DNA of 64,000 nucleotides from Flaccisagitta enflata (taxonomy: Eukaryota > Chaetognatha > Sagittoidea > Aphragmophora), in assembly GCA_965153355.1 (NCBI GenBank), contig OZ231127.1, positions 70,370,001-70,434,000 of the forward strand, written 5' to 3'. Of the stretch, positions 1 through 12,239 are shown piece by piece (position 1 is the stretch's first letter; every line of letters starts with the position of its first letter). Made by a program: the position numbers and the translations under genes. The notes beneath the pieces were generated by a model. The model worked only from the letters and a program-made list of their open reading frames with translations. It did no database searches and was not told the DNA's origin.

Positions 1-3000
1 TGATATCTGCCAGGATTTCTTGGATCTCCGCATTTACTGCGCCCATCTCGTAATTTGTTCCTCGATCTTCAGGTGCAGCCTCATTTGAGCCCAAGGGCTC
101 ATTTCTTTCATTTTGTGACACCAGAGAAGAATGTGAGCTCTCCTTTGGCTTTTTTTCATCCAATTCCATCTCTTCATTTGATGGGATTCCACTCTCCCCA
201 AGAATTTGAGTGAATTCTTTGATGACAACTAAATTGTAAAAAAAGTTGACGATGCAGTCAATGACTGCGAGGTATCCAATAAAGAGGAATAACCAAATGA
301 GATTGTCTGCCTCAAAGCGAGTGTTGTAAAAGTGGCAATGATCTCCGCAAAGCCTCTTTTTATCCTCTTCCATAAGTTTTAGAGGAATGACTCTGAATTG
401 AGTGGTGAATTTCTTTTCAATGATGTCATGCCATTTTTCAGTGGTCGCGGTGTAATACAAAATGGAGTCCACTGGTAAGAAAGTGATTCTGTTCTGCGAC
501 ATGTCACGGAGACATCCTTGAGAATTGAATAACTCAATCGTAGCGAATCCGAAAACAAAAAACGCCACATTCGCAAGAGTGCCTAGAATGAACCAAAGGA
601 TGTAAACCATTGTTTTCTCAAGAATATTCCTCAAGCACTTTGTTCGTGCTACCAAGTGTGGAGAAAAAAGACGAATGAAGCAAAAGATAGATGTGAACAA
701 AGTAAGTTTGAAGTTCCGCATTCTGTACGTGGTGAAAAGCAGATGATGCCCAAAAAGTATCAGAGTGCTGGAACTGATCATAACCCAGGTTGTGTAGATG
801 AATATAATGACCTTTGAAAGCCATCCTGAGGTCAAGTTGATGCCAGAAGTCAATGTGGCACTCAGAGAAACTAAACTTTTAAAGAGCAAGGCCGCGGGAA
901 TGATGTATGACAGCAAACTTGGGGTTGTGTAACAGTCTGCCACACTGCAGCCTGAACTGGTACCCGTGAGTGAATTGGGAAAACAGAAATCAGCGCCTGA
1001 TTCCCATCGACTACACTCACAGTTGGAGGAAGATGGGCGATGGAACCACCTTTCTAATTTTGTTGCCAAGGATTCTTCAGCGGTTTTGAGCTCAAATGTT
1101 GTGTTCGTTCGCCACTGGGAAGAGTCAAATTAACTTGGAATACAAATGGATTCCATTCCAAAACTCTGTGCAATTACATACACGCTTAGAAAAACTAAAA
1201 CAAATTCTCTCATAACTTGGAAAAGTTTGGCCACTCTGAGATAATTTTTGCCCCTTTGACCAAGATTAACACTTCCTGTGGCACTCAAATCTTTGACATC
1301 ATGTTGGGTAATGGCATTTTCATGCTTGGAATATTCTGTAAGCAAGGGTATAGCCTGATTGAAAATGGCTAAGACCATATTTTTGCGAGAATATGGTATA
1401 TTGTACATGTAGATAAAGATTGTGAGAGTGATTCCTTTGGCGACATACTCAATGATAAGAACCAGTAAGGAAATCAATCCCCATGATGGGTTGCTATCTA
1501 GGAAGAAGGAGAATGCGCTTATCATCTCAAAAATACAAAGTTGCATAACAAATGTGAAACAATTGCGGACAATTGCTATCATTTCTCTTCCGCAACTCTT
1601 CCTAGATGATCTGCCTTCTTTTTCGCCAGAACGAGGCATCTTGTTGGGCGCAGACACTGAGACGTTTTTGACCTGTACTTTTTGTTTTGAAAATCTTCTG
1701 ACACTTTTTTTGACTGCTCCTTTTGATTTGGTGCCGAACAAAATGATCAGAGTCAAAATTGATTCTAGCACATTCATTGGAGTGAATATAAGAACCAGAT
1801 TGAGCTGGGGCGTACTTCTAGGACATACCACATGTTTCACATGTTTTTTCTCACTTCCAAGTCCAAAGCTTACAACCTGCAGTGTTCCTGGGGCAGATAC
1901 TGCAGTCATATTCAGGCTATCAAAGGCCACTCCATTGTGCCAAACCACCTTTTCCTTGTTTTCTATCTCTTTTAAATCAATAGAATCGCCATAATCAAAT
2001 TCTCTCAAAAAATTGATTCGGCGAGAAGCAGTGAAAACCATGGACTTGCCATCATTTCTGATTGTTGCTGTACATGTTACCAGGGCATTATCATGAAAAT
2101 CACGATAAAGAAGTTGAGAAGTGGATTGTTCCATTTCAGTGAATTCAGGTTTTGTGGCGTTTCTTCTGTAAAGTTCAAGCATATATTGAGAAGCTTTTGC
2201 TCCAAAATCGCATTTGACTTCCATTTTAGCCTGCTTTTCGACAAAATATGTTTTTCCTTTTATTCCAAATAGACTAGGCTCGACAGAATCGCACCTTGGT
2301 CCTTTAAAGCCCGTCGTACAATGACACTCGAAAACAACAGTATTGACCCCATCTAACTTATTCGTGCATTTTCCCATTGGAGAGCAAGGGTCTTTGGGTT
2401 TACATAGATCTTCGGTCTCTGTGACACTGGATTTATCTTTTATCATCCTCACCAAGTTTCCGTCAATCGTTGCTTTGGCTAAGAACTCATATTCTCCATT
2501 CTTTTGGCTTTCCTTGGCAGAAATAGTCATTATTGAAGTCAGTTTGCCAGAGTCTGGGTCAAATGAATTTGAAACGAGTTTCTCGGGCGTTGGTAAAGTT
2601 TGTTTGTGATTATCCGTATCCTTATTTCTCGGTGTGAAACTCCATCTACCGCTTAACATATACATCGGTTCTATCTTAAGTTTATAGACGAGTCTGAAAG
2701 TAGATCCGGGCAGAATGAAAATGTTGTTGGGTCTCTTCAGAAAATCAATACGGGGAATTACTGTGACTGTTGAAACACTTGTTGCTGTATCAACTTCCAG
2801 TGATCCTTTTTTGGCTACGACTGTAAACTCATATTCTCCATCCTGTTGGTTTCCCTCTGCCAAAATATCAATTGAAGAAGTTAACGTACGAGCTTTTATA
2901 TCAGGTTCATATTTGCCCGTCAATGTTTTGGGCGCATATTCAATTCTTTTTGGTCGAAACTTCCAACTTCCATGTAGCAGTAGATCAGAATCCGTTTTGG

Positions 3001-4286
3001 CAGTGTTAGAGAAGTTTGATTCTTCTACCCTGAAGAATGGATATGTCGTTTGGCTTCACTAGGAAATCAATGCCTGCTGTGAGTGTAAGGTTAATCCTCG
3101 ATGTGTAGGGGCCATTTTCACAATTATACACTCCGGCGTCCTCTTCTCCCACAAATTGCAGAGGTAATGTTCTTCTTGTCTCCGGGAAGACAGTCTTGGT
3201 TTTGTTCCACTTGACGGCATGTTCAATGGCTTCAGGATTGTGACATTGTAAGATGATTGATTTACCCAGGCGAAGGATAACTTGCGATTTGTGTACGTAG
3301 GAACAGCCATAGCGAAACCAGCTGGTTTGAACACAAACTTGTCCTTGTCCACATTTGTCGTCATCGCATTTACCAAAATCTTCACTCTCCCAGCATGTTG
3401 GTCCGCGGTGACTAACAGGACAACGACACTCAAAAGCGTCAAATTTGTCGATGCAGGTTCCTCCGTTATAACAAGGATTTGAGAGACACTCGTTCCTATG
3501 TAGATACTTAGTTCGTTCTACTTGTCCCTCTCTAATGGCCTCGCGGACTTGATCAATCTCGCCTCTTTTGTCGGGTTTTAAATCCTCTTCGACGATCGTT
3601 TCCTCCACTTCCTTCCATTTGGACATTTCGGTTATGAGGTGCAGCTTCGCCTCGTAGACTGCATTCTTGAACGGCGTCTCCTTCGGCGTTGCGGGATGGC
3701 TAAAGTTAACGAGGCCAAGTAATGAATCCCATTTCTGATGTGAGATATATGGTTTTATCTGGATCTGCGTATCTGGATGTGCGCCTTTCTGCAGAAGGAG
3801 GCGCGCGACCTTTCTCTTATCTAATCCAGTGTCATATCCATAAGCTGTCATCGCCAGTGCCCTTGAATAATTTCGCTTCCCATATGTGCCGTAAGCCAAC
3901 ACAATCTCAGCATTATCTATGAGTCCCCCTGCACAGGCAAATTCCAAGAGAGAGGTCCAATCGGCGTAAGGTATCGCATCTGCACCATTTTGAAGCAGAT
4001 ACCATATGACTTCTCGATTTGGATTTAGTGTTGCAAACCCTGTGCATGCGAGCCTAGTGACAGGGATGTCGTCCTCGTTGTCATAATCGTTTATGTTTAT
4101 TTTTTTTGATTCTTCAACCAAAGGTGGCAAAGAAGCCACGTTACCAGATATGCATCTTTTAATGGCTTTCTGACAAGCAAAGACTTCTTCAGTCCGAATG
4201 AAGAATAGTAAGAAAAGGTAAAATACTCGTTGACCCATGACTGCGAGGTTTCGAGTCATAGATGTGATGCAATTTTCAGGATACAA
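1..4286 (-). CDS. Ankyrin/EGF/Ig-like multi-pass membrane protein, 3'-truncated by window edge, with two lesions
   Basis: Family not recognised; probably a cell-surface receptor-like protein. It is read on the minus strand from an ATG at 4284-4286; an in-frame Met at residue 17 gives a better signal peptide (hydrophobic VFYLFLLFF). In order: ankyrin-like helices (residues ~75-185, with LLQNGAD and LLLQKGAHPD); an EGF domain (266-299); an Ig-like domain (334-402, Cys348, Trp360, DAGVYNC near 383-389); two repeated beta-rich modules each opening with DFL-x-P-N-x-I; a second EGF (about 2290-2405); another Ig-like module; then about eight hydrophobic segments separated by a basic cytoplasmic loop and Cys-rich extracellular loops. 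The frame stays open to base 1, so the C terminus lies outside. A 1-nt-type frameshift near 3016-3032 and an in-frame TAA at 1130-1132 interrupt it. Over 4 kb with no needed intron is unusual next to the four-exon gene at 49.8 kb. It may be a recent pseudogene, or the breaks may be sequence errors. Confidence 0.8.
1130..1132 (-). other. In-frame TAA inside the large membrane-protein ORF
   Basis: Reading the minus strand, the codons ATT CCA AGT are followed by TAA, and the same frame then continues without a stop for 1,129 bases to the window edge. That continuation encodes plausible protein: an N-glycosylation site NTT, a Cys-rich loop, and four further hydrophobic segments. A GT-AG intron of 63 nt (about 1115-1177) would remove the stop in phase 0, but it would also cut the preceding transmembrane helix in half, so I consider it less likely than a nonsense mutation or base error. 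Confidence 0.75.
3006..3032 (-). other. Frameshift in the large membrane-protein ORF
   Basis: The upstream frame ends at TAA 3006-3008 just after the motif NDISILQG. The downstream frame continues with SNF...LLLHGSWKF, which aligns with the next module of the same protein (NNIFILPGSTF...MLSGRWSF). The alignment of the two tandem modules places the frame change within the AGAAGAA tract at about 3016-3032. Confidence 0.75.
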
Positions 4287-4882
<596 letters not shown>

Positions 4883-4883
4883 A

Positions 4884-4916
4884 TTTACGACTTTTTTCCT
4901 ACGGCGATTAGCCGCC
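4884..4916 (+). repeat. Short conserved motif with GGCGAT-x-AGCCGCC core, copy 1
   Basis: Contains GACTTTTTTCCT followed by ACGGCGATTAGCCGCC. Near-identical words occur at 62298-62336 on the same strand and at 40158-40207 in reverse. The core can form a small GGC/GCC hairpin. Confidence 0.5.
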
Positions 4917-5519
4917 TTTTTTGTAAATCTAGAGTAACTACTTACTACTGGCTAGGCATCATTTGAGACAAAGAATCAATCGTTCAATTGAAAGGCCCAG
5001 CGACCAAGCGAGAGATCGTCAGACCGACGACTTATACACCACACGTGATTAAATAAAAATGCCCAAAACTCTTACCGCAATGGAAACGATGAATAGGAAT
5101 TAAAACGGTTTCTTATTCGATTCAGAGATGACCACTTCCATAGCTCGCGCTCTTTGATTTCAATTGGAATATTCCTCGATTAGTCCTCAGATGCTTAATT
5201 AGCGTAATATCAAGAAATATGATAGAAAACTAAAGTCAGATGGCCGATTCATTGATTCTCTCCGAACGACAAAATTTTGGCAAGACCAAATGAGGGTTAA
5301 TCGATTATCATTTGTTCATATTTGGCCTTCGTCATGAAGAGGTGCTTAAAGTGCGCAATGTGATGCAATAAAGGTCATTGAAAGGAAATCATGCACACAA
5401 AGAGAAGTACCCTTACTTACTTGTTACGGATGCGCGGAACAGAAGTGCAAAATTTTATGCGGCATCACAATGACGGCTTTAGATGTGCAGGATTTTTGTA
5501 TGTTTTTTTTTCTTTCTCT

Positions 5520-5551
<32 letters not shown>

Positions 5552-6180
5552 GGTTGAGTCTTTGTGTCTGATGACTTCGTCTGACCACTAAGCGGGATAC
5601 AGAGACATTTCAATCAACAAAAACTCTACACTTGATCGCTTTTTTCGAGGATATTCTCTCTCATTTAAACAGAGAGAATCACTAATTCATATGAGTAGGC
5701 TACTAACACGCGTCAACTCAGAGCAATTGAGGGAGAGAAAAACGTTGTCAGAAATTTTAATGTCGGTTGACCCCAGCATATCTGCTACAAAACTTAAGAA
5801 AATATCATTATTTTTATCAGACTTAGCTTAGTTTATCACAGAGTCAGTCCACAGTACTTTTTTTTGGCGATGAAAATAGTAATAAATAACAGAAAATAAA
5901 AAGATGCTTATAAAACCTCGTTTTGATGAAAATCAGAGAACCGTGTGGTCATGTTCACCCATATGCCTCGTAGATTAAGCTTTGCTTTTTCTAAATCTGT
6001 TTTCAAAAATCCCCCATGGCGGAAAATGGCTATAGGCAAAACCGTGAACCCTTTTCATTAGAGGTAGGAGAATAAATATTGCCATGAAATCGACGCGTAG
6101 AACTGACGCAAATGATTCATGCATCGCATTTGTGTTGCTAGTCATGCCTTGCATTTGCGTTTCTAGTCATGGATCGGAAA
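4917..6180. other. Unannotated AT-rich stretch
   Basis: No gene or clear element seen. It contains a poly-T tract at about 5524-5551. Short ORFs here have no recognisable content. Confidence 0.5.
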
Positions 6181-6182
6181 TT

Positions 6183-7738
6183 TCCACCTACAGTACGATG
6201 GGAGCAAAGACGAGCTAGACTGGAGGATAGATTTTCAGTATCTTAATTTTATTGTATGCATAAAAGATTTAAATCTATATTAATTAAAAGTTGTTTTATT
6301 GCTTGAATATATTGACTTCTCTTATATTTTAACTTGGGACTTGACATCATCAGGACTTCATTTTTCAATGTTCTAACCTAGCTCATTAGATTGCACGGCG
6401 TCCAGGAACAAACCATAGGTCTAAAAAAATGCTCAAGACTCCTGACCTGTGAAAAAGTCTTTTTTGATGCATTAGCTATCAATTTATGGCAAAAATTAAA
6501 AAATCGGCTTGGAAATATAGAATTCAAAGCTTAAAGATAGCAAAAATGAAGCATTTTTATATATTTTTTATATCAGAAATTAGAATTGTAGCTTCAAGCT
6601 GTTTAAAGAATATCTGAAAAGTGTGGCAATAGTTGCTGTAATAATGCTTTTACCTATTTGGTAAGTTCAGAGGGTTATTTTATAGATAAAAACTAAAAAA
6701 ACTATTTCAAACTATAAAATTGATTTTTTTTTCAGCCAATTTTCATAATTACTTATTTAAAATTCTTGAAGACTATGAAAAGTGTAGAAACATTATTGAG
6801 ATACACATGCTGGAATATAATCCAGCTAGTTTTAAGAAATATTTGATAGTTTAGAGCTTAGAAATAACAAAAAATAACAAAAAACAGTCATTTTACAACA
6901 GTTTTTGGCATTTTTTTGTTTTGAATTTTAGAAAATCACTCTGAACAAACTGAAGTAGGTAAAAGCATTAGTGCAACCACTGTAGCCAAACTAATTATAC
7001 ATTTCTACATACTTTTAGAAGCCATGAATACAATTTTTAATCTAAAATATGCTTAAAAATGCCTTTTTTGACTATTATTTGACCATCAATTCTATATTTC
7101 CAAGCCGATTTTTTAATTTTTACCATAAATTGATAGCTAATGCATCAAAAAAGACTTTTTCCCAAGTCAGGAGTCTCGAGCATTTTTTTTGACCTATGGT
7201 TTGTTCCTGGACGCCGTGATTGGGCAGAAAAAAGACTATTTTTGATTGCGGACACGCAACTCTATAAGAGCCTTTGTCCGTCTGTCCATCCATTGGTCCG
7301 TCGGTGTGCACAAGTTGAAAAGTGTAAAACTGCGCATTTCCGCCCTTGCCTACCCTTCCGCAACTGGTATGGCTGTGTATCCGGCTTTGTTACAGGTTTT
7401 ATGCTTGTTTTAATGTTTGCGAAGACATTAATTTACATAATTATTCTTCTTGAAAAATAACTAAAACCTATAAAAATAGTCCAGTTGAGCTGATTTATTT
7501 TTTTAAAATTATATAAAATTTTTAGCTTGATCTGATGGCCTAGGTTAGAATTTTGAAAAATGAAGTTCTAATGAGGTCAAGTCACAAGTTAAAGAATAAG
7601 AAAAGCTAACATATTCAAGCAAAGAAACAACTTTTAATCACCATAAATTTTGATTCTTTTTATGAATAAAATGAAACTAAAATATTTAAAATCTATCCTC
7701 CAGTTTAGGTCGTCTTTGCTGCCATCGTACTGTAGCTG
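6183..7738. mobile_element. Large foldback element with CAGTACGATGG termini and TA target
   Basis: The left end reads TA|CAGTACGATGGGAGCAAAG and the right end is its inverse, CTTTGCTGCCATCGTACTG|TA. The arms pair along most of the length: 6185-6400 with 7540-7738, 6390-6525 with 7090-7225, and about 6610-6690 with 6940-7010. CAGT ends and a flanking TA fit a Tc1/mariner-type MITE or foldback. An element A copy (7240-7393) lies inside the right arm, so it inserted later. No transposase ORF is present. A second copy starts at 38404. Confidence 0.8.
7240..7393 (-). mobile_element. Element A, short complete copy, nested in the foldback
   Basis: The terminal hairpin GATTGCGGACACGCAACT is at 7244-7261, followed by CTCTATAAGAG, then GTCCGTCTGTCC and related tetranucleotides. 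The other end carries a GCCTACCCTTCCGCAACT block and GTGTATCCGGCTTTGTT at about 7350-7393. CCGCAACT is the complement of the hairpin arm AGTTGCGG. Confidence 0.75.
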
Positions 7739-7857
7739 TGGTTATTTTTCACAAAACAATGTTGCATTCTCGCTGGCTGAGATGGTTGCCAAGTTTAAAT
7801 TCACCATTTCCTTGGGTTGACTTTTTTGGTCAACATGTGTATTAGATTATTTAACAT

Positions 7858-8062
7858 TTTTAGTTGCATGCACGCGACTCTACAACCTGCTGTCTGTCTG
7901 TCGGTCGCTCCATCAGTTGGTCGGTCTGTCACACTATGCTTTTTCAGCATTTACTGGCGGTTTTGAGGTTATTGCTCCTGCCCAACTGCTTGGTTGGTCT
8001 ATTTCATCACTGCCCCTGCCCACCCGCACGTAACTAAGGTAGCTGTGTACCCGGCCTTATTT
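7858..8062 (-). mobile_element. Element A, complete copy
   Basis: The hairpin AGTTGCATGCACGCGACT is at 7862-7879, then CTACAACC, a GTCTGTCGGTCG run, CCCCTGCCCACCCGCACG at about 8009-8030, and GTGTACCCGGCCTTA at the far end. Confidence 0.75.
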
Positions 8063-8159
8063 TCTTATTGCAATAATGTTTTTTTTTTTAGTTTTGCACA
8101 TTTTGTGGGTTAAAAAGAAAATTAAGTGAATTGACTGTACATACAGTGACGTCTTATTT

Positions 8160-8272
8160 TTTTTAGTTGCGAGCTTTTTAATCACAATATTCACTTTTTG
8201 TTAGATGGTCAGTCAGTTACCGCCCCTGCCCACCTGCACATGACAATATTTGCTGTTTATTCAGCCCTCATG
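8160..8272 (-). mobile_element. Element A, decayed copy
   Basis: TTTTTAGTTGCGAG at about 8161-8174, a GGTCAGTCAGTTACC tract, and GCCCCTGCCCACCTGCACATGAC before TTTATTCAGCCCT. The hairpin has lost pairing. Confidence 0.45.
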
Positions 8273-8307
8273 CAGAGTTTGAATGTGCCCCTATAAAAAA
8301 ATCAATT

Positions 8308-8412
8308 AAGTCTCGGTCTGTATGTCAGTCTCTGTATGTCTCTGTCTGTGTCTCTGTCTGTCTGCCTGTCTCAGACTGTTTCTGTCTCTTTCTGTCTCTC
8401 TGTCTCTCTGAT
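8308..8412. repeat. Degenerate GTCT/GTCTCT tetranucleotide tract
   Basis: Imperfect repeats of CTGTCTGT and TGTCTCTG; probably a relic of the tetranucleotide part of an element A. Confidence 0.6.
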
Positions 8413-10379
8413 GAAGTTATGTGTAGATTGTTAACCTATCAAAAGATATTTTAGATTTGGTACAAAATGCAACCATTACTAGGGGAGGAACCACTGACTA
8501 CTGAGGGAATAGTTGCGATGCCACCATACCCACCCAGCGTGCAAATCATGGAGGGACCTTTACTTTAACACTTTCCATCAAAAAAACAATAAAAAGTTAC
8601 CTGACAATACTGGCTTTTGCGGCATTTATGTGTGTACCCAGTAATGCCACATTTTTACAAAAAATCCTCATTTATAAAAATAGTTTTCCAAGGTAAACAG
8701 CTTCTCCTACTTTAAACAAGCATTATATCTTTTAGAGATAAGGGTATCATGACACTTTGAGCACAGTGCTATATAGTGAGTAACTTTCTGATGTGTTGAG
8801 AGCCCAAGGGGCCCCTTTGAGGGCCCCAAATGGCTCAAAAATAGCCAAAATATCTTTAACAGTGAAAAAACACTCATCTGGGCAGTAGTAAAGCAGTGAT
8901 GTCCTGACTTATCAGTTATTCCCGTCTTTTGTGGTAGGAGATGTACAGATAGATATGGGGATGTTGAGACTTCTATGCCCCCTAAGGGCCCCCAAGGGTC
9001 CCCCAGGGTTACGAAAAAAGCTAAAATGGCCCAAAATTCTGAAAAATGCGTTTTGATGCCCTGTACAAACCCAGTGGTGCACTGACTTATCAGCCGTTCC
9101 CATCTAGTGTTGTGGGAGATTTGCAGATGGATAATAAGGAGGTGGGACCCCTAAGGGTCCCTAAAGGTTTGCCTTGTACAAACCAAGTGGTACACTGACC
9201 TAACCGCCATTCCCATCTAGTGAGATTTTAAGATGGATAACAAGGAGCTGGCGCCCCTTGGGGTCCCTAAAGGCTCAAAAATAGCTAAAATGGCCAAAAG
9301 ATGAAAAATGTTTAGGGCCCCCTTCATAGGGGCCCCCAAAGAATTAAAACTCAAATCCAAATTCTAAATTTGAACAAAAAGTTAAAAAATTGAGCAATCG
9401 TCTTTTGTATGTTCTATCTTACTAGAGTGTCTAACTGACTCATCAGACATAATTTTTTTTTCTTTGGAAAAACATATGGGTGGATAATTAAGGATTGTAC
9501 CCTATAGGGGCCCCTGCAAAGCCCCTAAGGATTCAATAACAGCCCAAAATTGCAGAAACAAACTTTGTCTAAGTTATGTAGTACCTGAAAATTAAAACGA
9601 CTCATTAGTTGTTGCTAACTACTATGAGAGATGGCTAATACTAGGAAACCGGGACCTCCAGAGGCCTCCTTAAAGGCCCAAGGAATCAGTGGCCAAAATT
9701 GGTAAAAATTGTGCAAAGTTCATTTCTTTGAAGGCTTTGTAATAAACAAGTATAACCCCAGATGGTTAATGGGCAATTTGGACCCCTTGATAGCTTAAGG
9801 CTTCAATAACAGCCTAAACAATAGCAGCCCAAAGATAGCACATGGCAGAACCTGTGTCCTGTCTGATTGGTTCATTAGTTATATTCAGGGAAGAGCAGGG
9901 GAGTTGCCTCACAGGCAAGAAAGTCCTGTAGATCAAAGTGAATCTGTCTGTTTGTCCATCCAGCCGTCTTTCTGGGATAGATGCCCTGGGGAAATGGATA
10001 ATGGAGGCCAGGATCTGTGCCACAGTGATTGGGAACAGGTTCACCAATGCTGAGATTTTGGTCCGCGAGGCCAGGATGGATAACAAATTGAAGTATGTTT
10101 TAGTTTACACTCAGGCAATACAGAACCAAAACCAGTAAAAACAAAACAATACTCTCATCTTTTTTGCTATGAATTTTAAGTGGTACCCTTCAAGGCCACT
10201 GCTCAAAAAAAAGATCATTTTCCAATTTTATTCCCAATTTTATGGCATCATTGAGTTTTTGCAGTGCCTGTTGGGGCCCTTTGGGGTCCCAGTTTTCCAT
10301 TCGCCAAATGAACTTTTCAACCTCAAGATAGCTGCTTGTCTCTCAACTCATCCTTCAGTGTCTGTCCATTTCTTTCCCC

Positions 10380-10745
10380 TCCATCAGGTCTGCTCTCTCA
10401 GGCCTGAATTTTGTCCTGGCAGTCTTGAATTCTACCCTCTGAGGCTTAAGATTTGTTCTCTCTGGCCTGAAATCTGCCTTGTCATGCCTGAAATCTGCCA
10501 TTTCAAAACTGAAATCTCTCCACCCAGGCTTAAATCATCCCTTTCAGCCACAAATCTGCTCTCTTAAGCTTCAAATCTGCCCTCTCCGCCCTCAAATTAG
10601 CCCTCTCCGGCTTACTACTTGCCCCTCAAGTTAGCTCAAAGTTAGCTATCTCAGGCCTCAAAGCAGCCTTTTCAGGCCTCTATTTAGTCCTATTAGGCCT
10701 CATATTTATCCAGTAAGCTTCTTCAGGCCTTGAATCAGGGAGCCC
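10380..10745. repeat. ~21-bp minisatellite inside element C
   Basis: Repeated CAGGCCTGAAATCTGCCCTC-type units, degenerate. The same unit fills element C copies at 15495-15700 and 17060-17135. Confidence 0.8.
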
Positions 10746-10839
10746 TCAGGCCAATATAGATCCTCAATCAGCACTTGTCAGTGCTTCATCTGTTATAGAT
10801 AGAGGGAGGCTGGAAGAACATAAGTCCCCCTGTGTTCTA

Positions 10840-11108
10840 CACTCTTTTTTTTTGTAAGGACCAGTAAATTTTTTCTGAGGCTGGGATGTCCTTAAATTTT
10901 TGCAAATTTCAGGCTGAAATGTTCTTAGCGTGTCCTTAATATTTTTCTATGATTTTCTTATGGATATATTTTGTATATTGAAGTAGCTGATGTTCAGTAT
11001 GAGCAAATACAAGTGAGGCTGGGCTTTGTCCTTAAAATATCCTTATTTTTTGGCCAAATTTCAGCCTCATGTCCTTATAAACTTTGTCCTTACTCAAAAA
11101 AATGAGTG
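10840..11108. mobile_element. 269-bp Tc1/mariner-type MITE inserted in element C
   Basis: Terminal inverted repeats are CACTCTTTTTTTTTGTAAGG on the left and CACTCATTTTTTTGAGTAAG on the right, flanked by TA on both sides (10838-10839 and 11109-11110). Removing the insert plus one TA rebuilds GTTCTACAGTACTTTATC, the sequence seen uninterrupted in element C copies at 15863 and 17177. That gives an internal empty-site proof of insertion. Confidence 0.85.
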
Positions 11109-12239
11109 TACAGTACTTTATCCCCTTTTATGCTGTAGCCCTGTTTTTTCTCACTTACATTCATAATCATGCAAAGTAGGTCAACAAGTATTCCTGACCA
11201 CACATAACTCTGGGATAACCTGTTTGTGAGGGCTATTTAGGGGCCCTAGGGGTTCCAAGCCCCTATTATCTATCTGCACGCTTCTTCCATCTCTACATGG
11301 GACTGACTTAAGAGGCATTGTTACATTTGCGTGCAGCTGAAAAAAAAAGGTAACCTTTTATCATTTTTGCCATTTTTTTGAGCACCTGGGAATTCTTTAG
11401 GGGCCCCTTGGGGTTCTGATCCCCATTATCTACCTGTACATCTTCCACCTCACTAAATGGGAATGACTGATAAGTCTAGAGCACCTTTCGGGCCCTACAG
11501 GGCAAGAAAGCAATTTTCATAGCTTTTGACCATTCTAGCCATTTTAGAGACCTTAGAGGCCTTGAGGGGGGCCCTTAGGGCTCCCAATCCCTAATCATCG
11601 ACCTGCACATCATCCAACACACCAAATAGAAATGAAAGAAAGTCAGTGTACCTCTAGGCTCCTACAGGCTAGAGAAATAAGCAATATTTCAAGGTTTTGG
11701 CCATTTTAGCATTTTTTCAGATTCAGGGGGCCTAAAGAGGGGCCCCTAGGGGTCCTATGCCCCCAATATCCATCTGTAAATCTTTTACCATGCTAGATGG
11801 AACTGACTGATTAGTCAGTCTACCACTGGGGTCCTATTGGGCAAGAAAGTAAGCATTCTTTCAATATTAGAACCATTTTAGACATTTCTGAGCCGCTTTA
11901 GGGGTCCTTTAGGGGGCCCCTAGGGCTCCCAACCCTCAGTTATCCATCTGTACTTCTACCCCAACACTTGATAGCAATCATCAATATTCCAGTATATCAT
12001 TTGAGTATGATAGGGTGAAGAAAAAACAATTTTTCTTAATTCATACCATCTTTTTACCAAGAAGGCTATTTGAGGCAAACTGGCGACTGCCTACTATACA
12101 TAAAATCGTCAAAAGCCAGTATCTAAGCCTTGGATAAACCGTTTTTTCAAGTTTCCCCCACTTAGTAAAATAACTCCCCATGAGAAAATGTCTGGGTGGG
12201 CCAATGATCAGGTTGCTACCCCCCCTACCATTACACTCA

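Larger units (their letters stand above)
9890..11225. mobile_element. Element C, copy 1, with internal CTCAGGCCTGAAATCTG array
   Basis: The left end has GAAAGTCCTGTAGATCAAAG followed by CTGTCTGTTTGTCC. The centre (10380-10745) has about 17 degenerate copies of a ~21-bp unit, CCCTCTCAGGCCTGAAATCTG-like. The right end has AAGTCCCCCTGTGTTCTAC, interrupted by a small MITE (10840-11108), then CAGTACTTTATCCCC and a tail ending near CTGACCACACATAAC. Confidence 0.65.
8465..12235. repeat. 3.8-kb inverted repeat with arms made of ~165-bp units
   Basis: The outer arms share CCACCCAG and ATACTGGCTTTTG words (8465-8640 against the reverse of 12095-12235). Inner arms are irregular tandem units of about 165 bp containing GGGGCCCCTAAGGGTCCC and AAAAATAGCCAAAATGG, in plus orientation at 8780-9800 and minus orientation at 11220-11980. 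Unit marks in the right arm fall near 11289, 11447, 11612, 11793 and 11958. The centre is an element C (9890-11225). No ORF of note. The architecture recalls foldback (FB-type) elements. Confidence 0.65.

Noticed and set aside
1422-1994. 190-codon plus-strand ORF
   Set aside because: Antisense shadow of the membrane-protein gene, whose minus-strand frame has clear domains.
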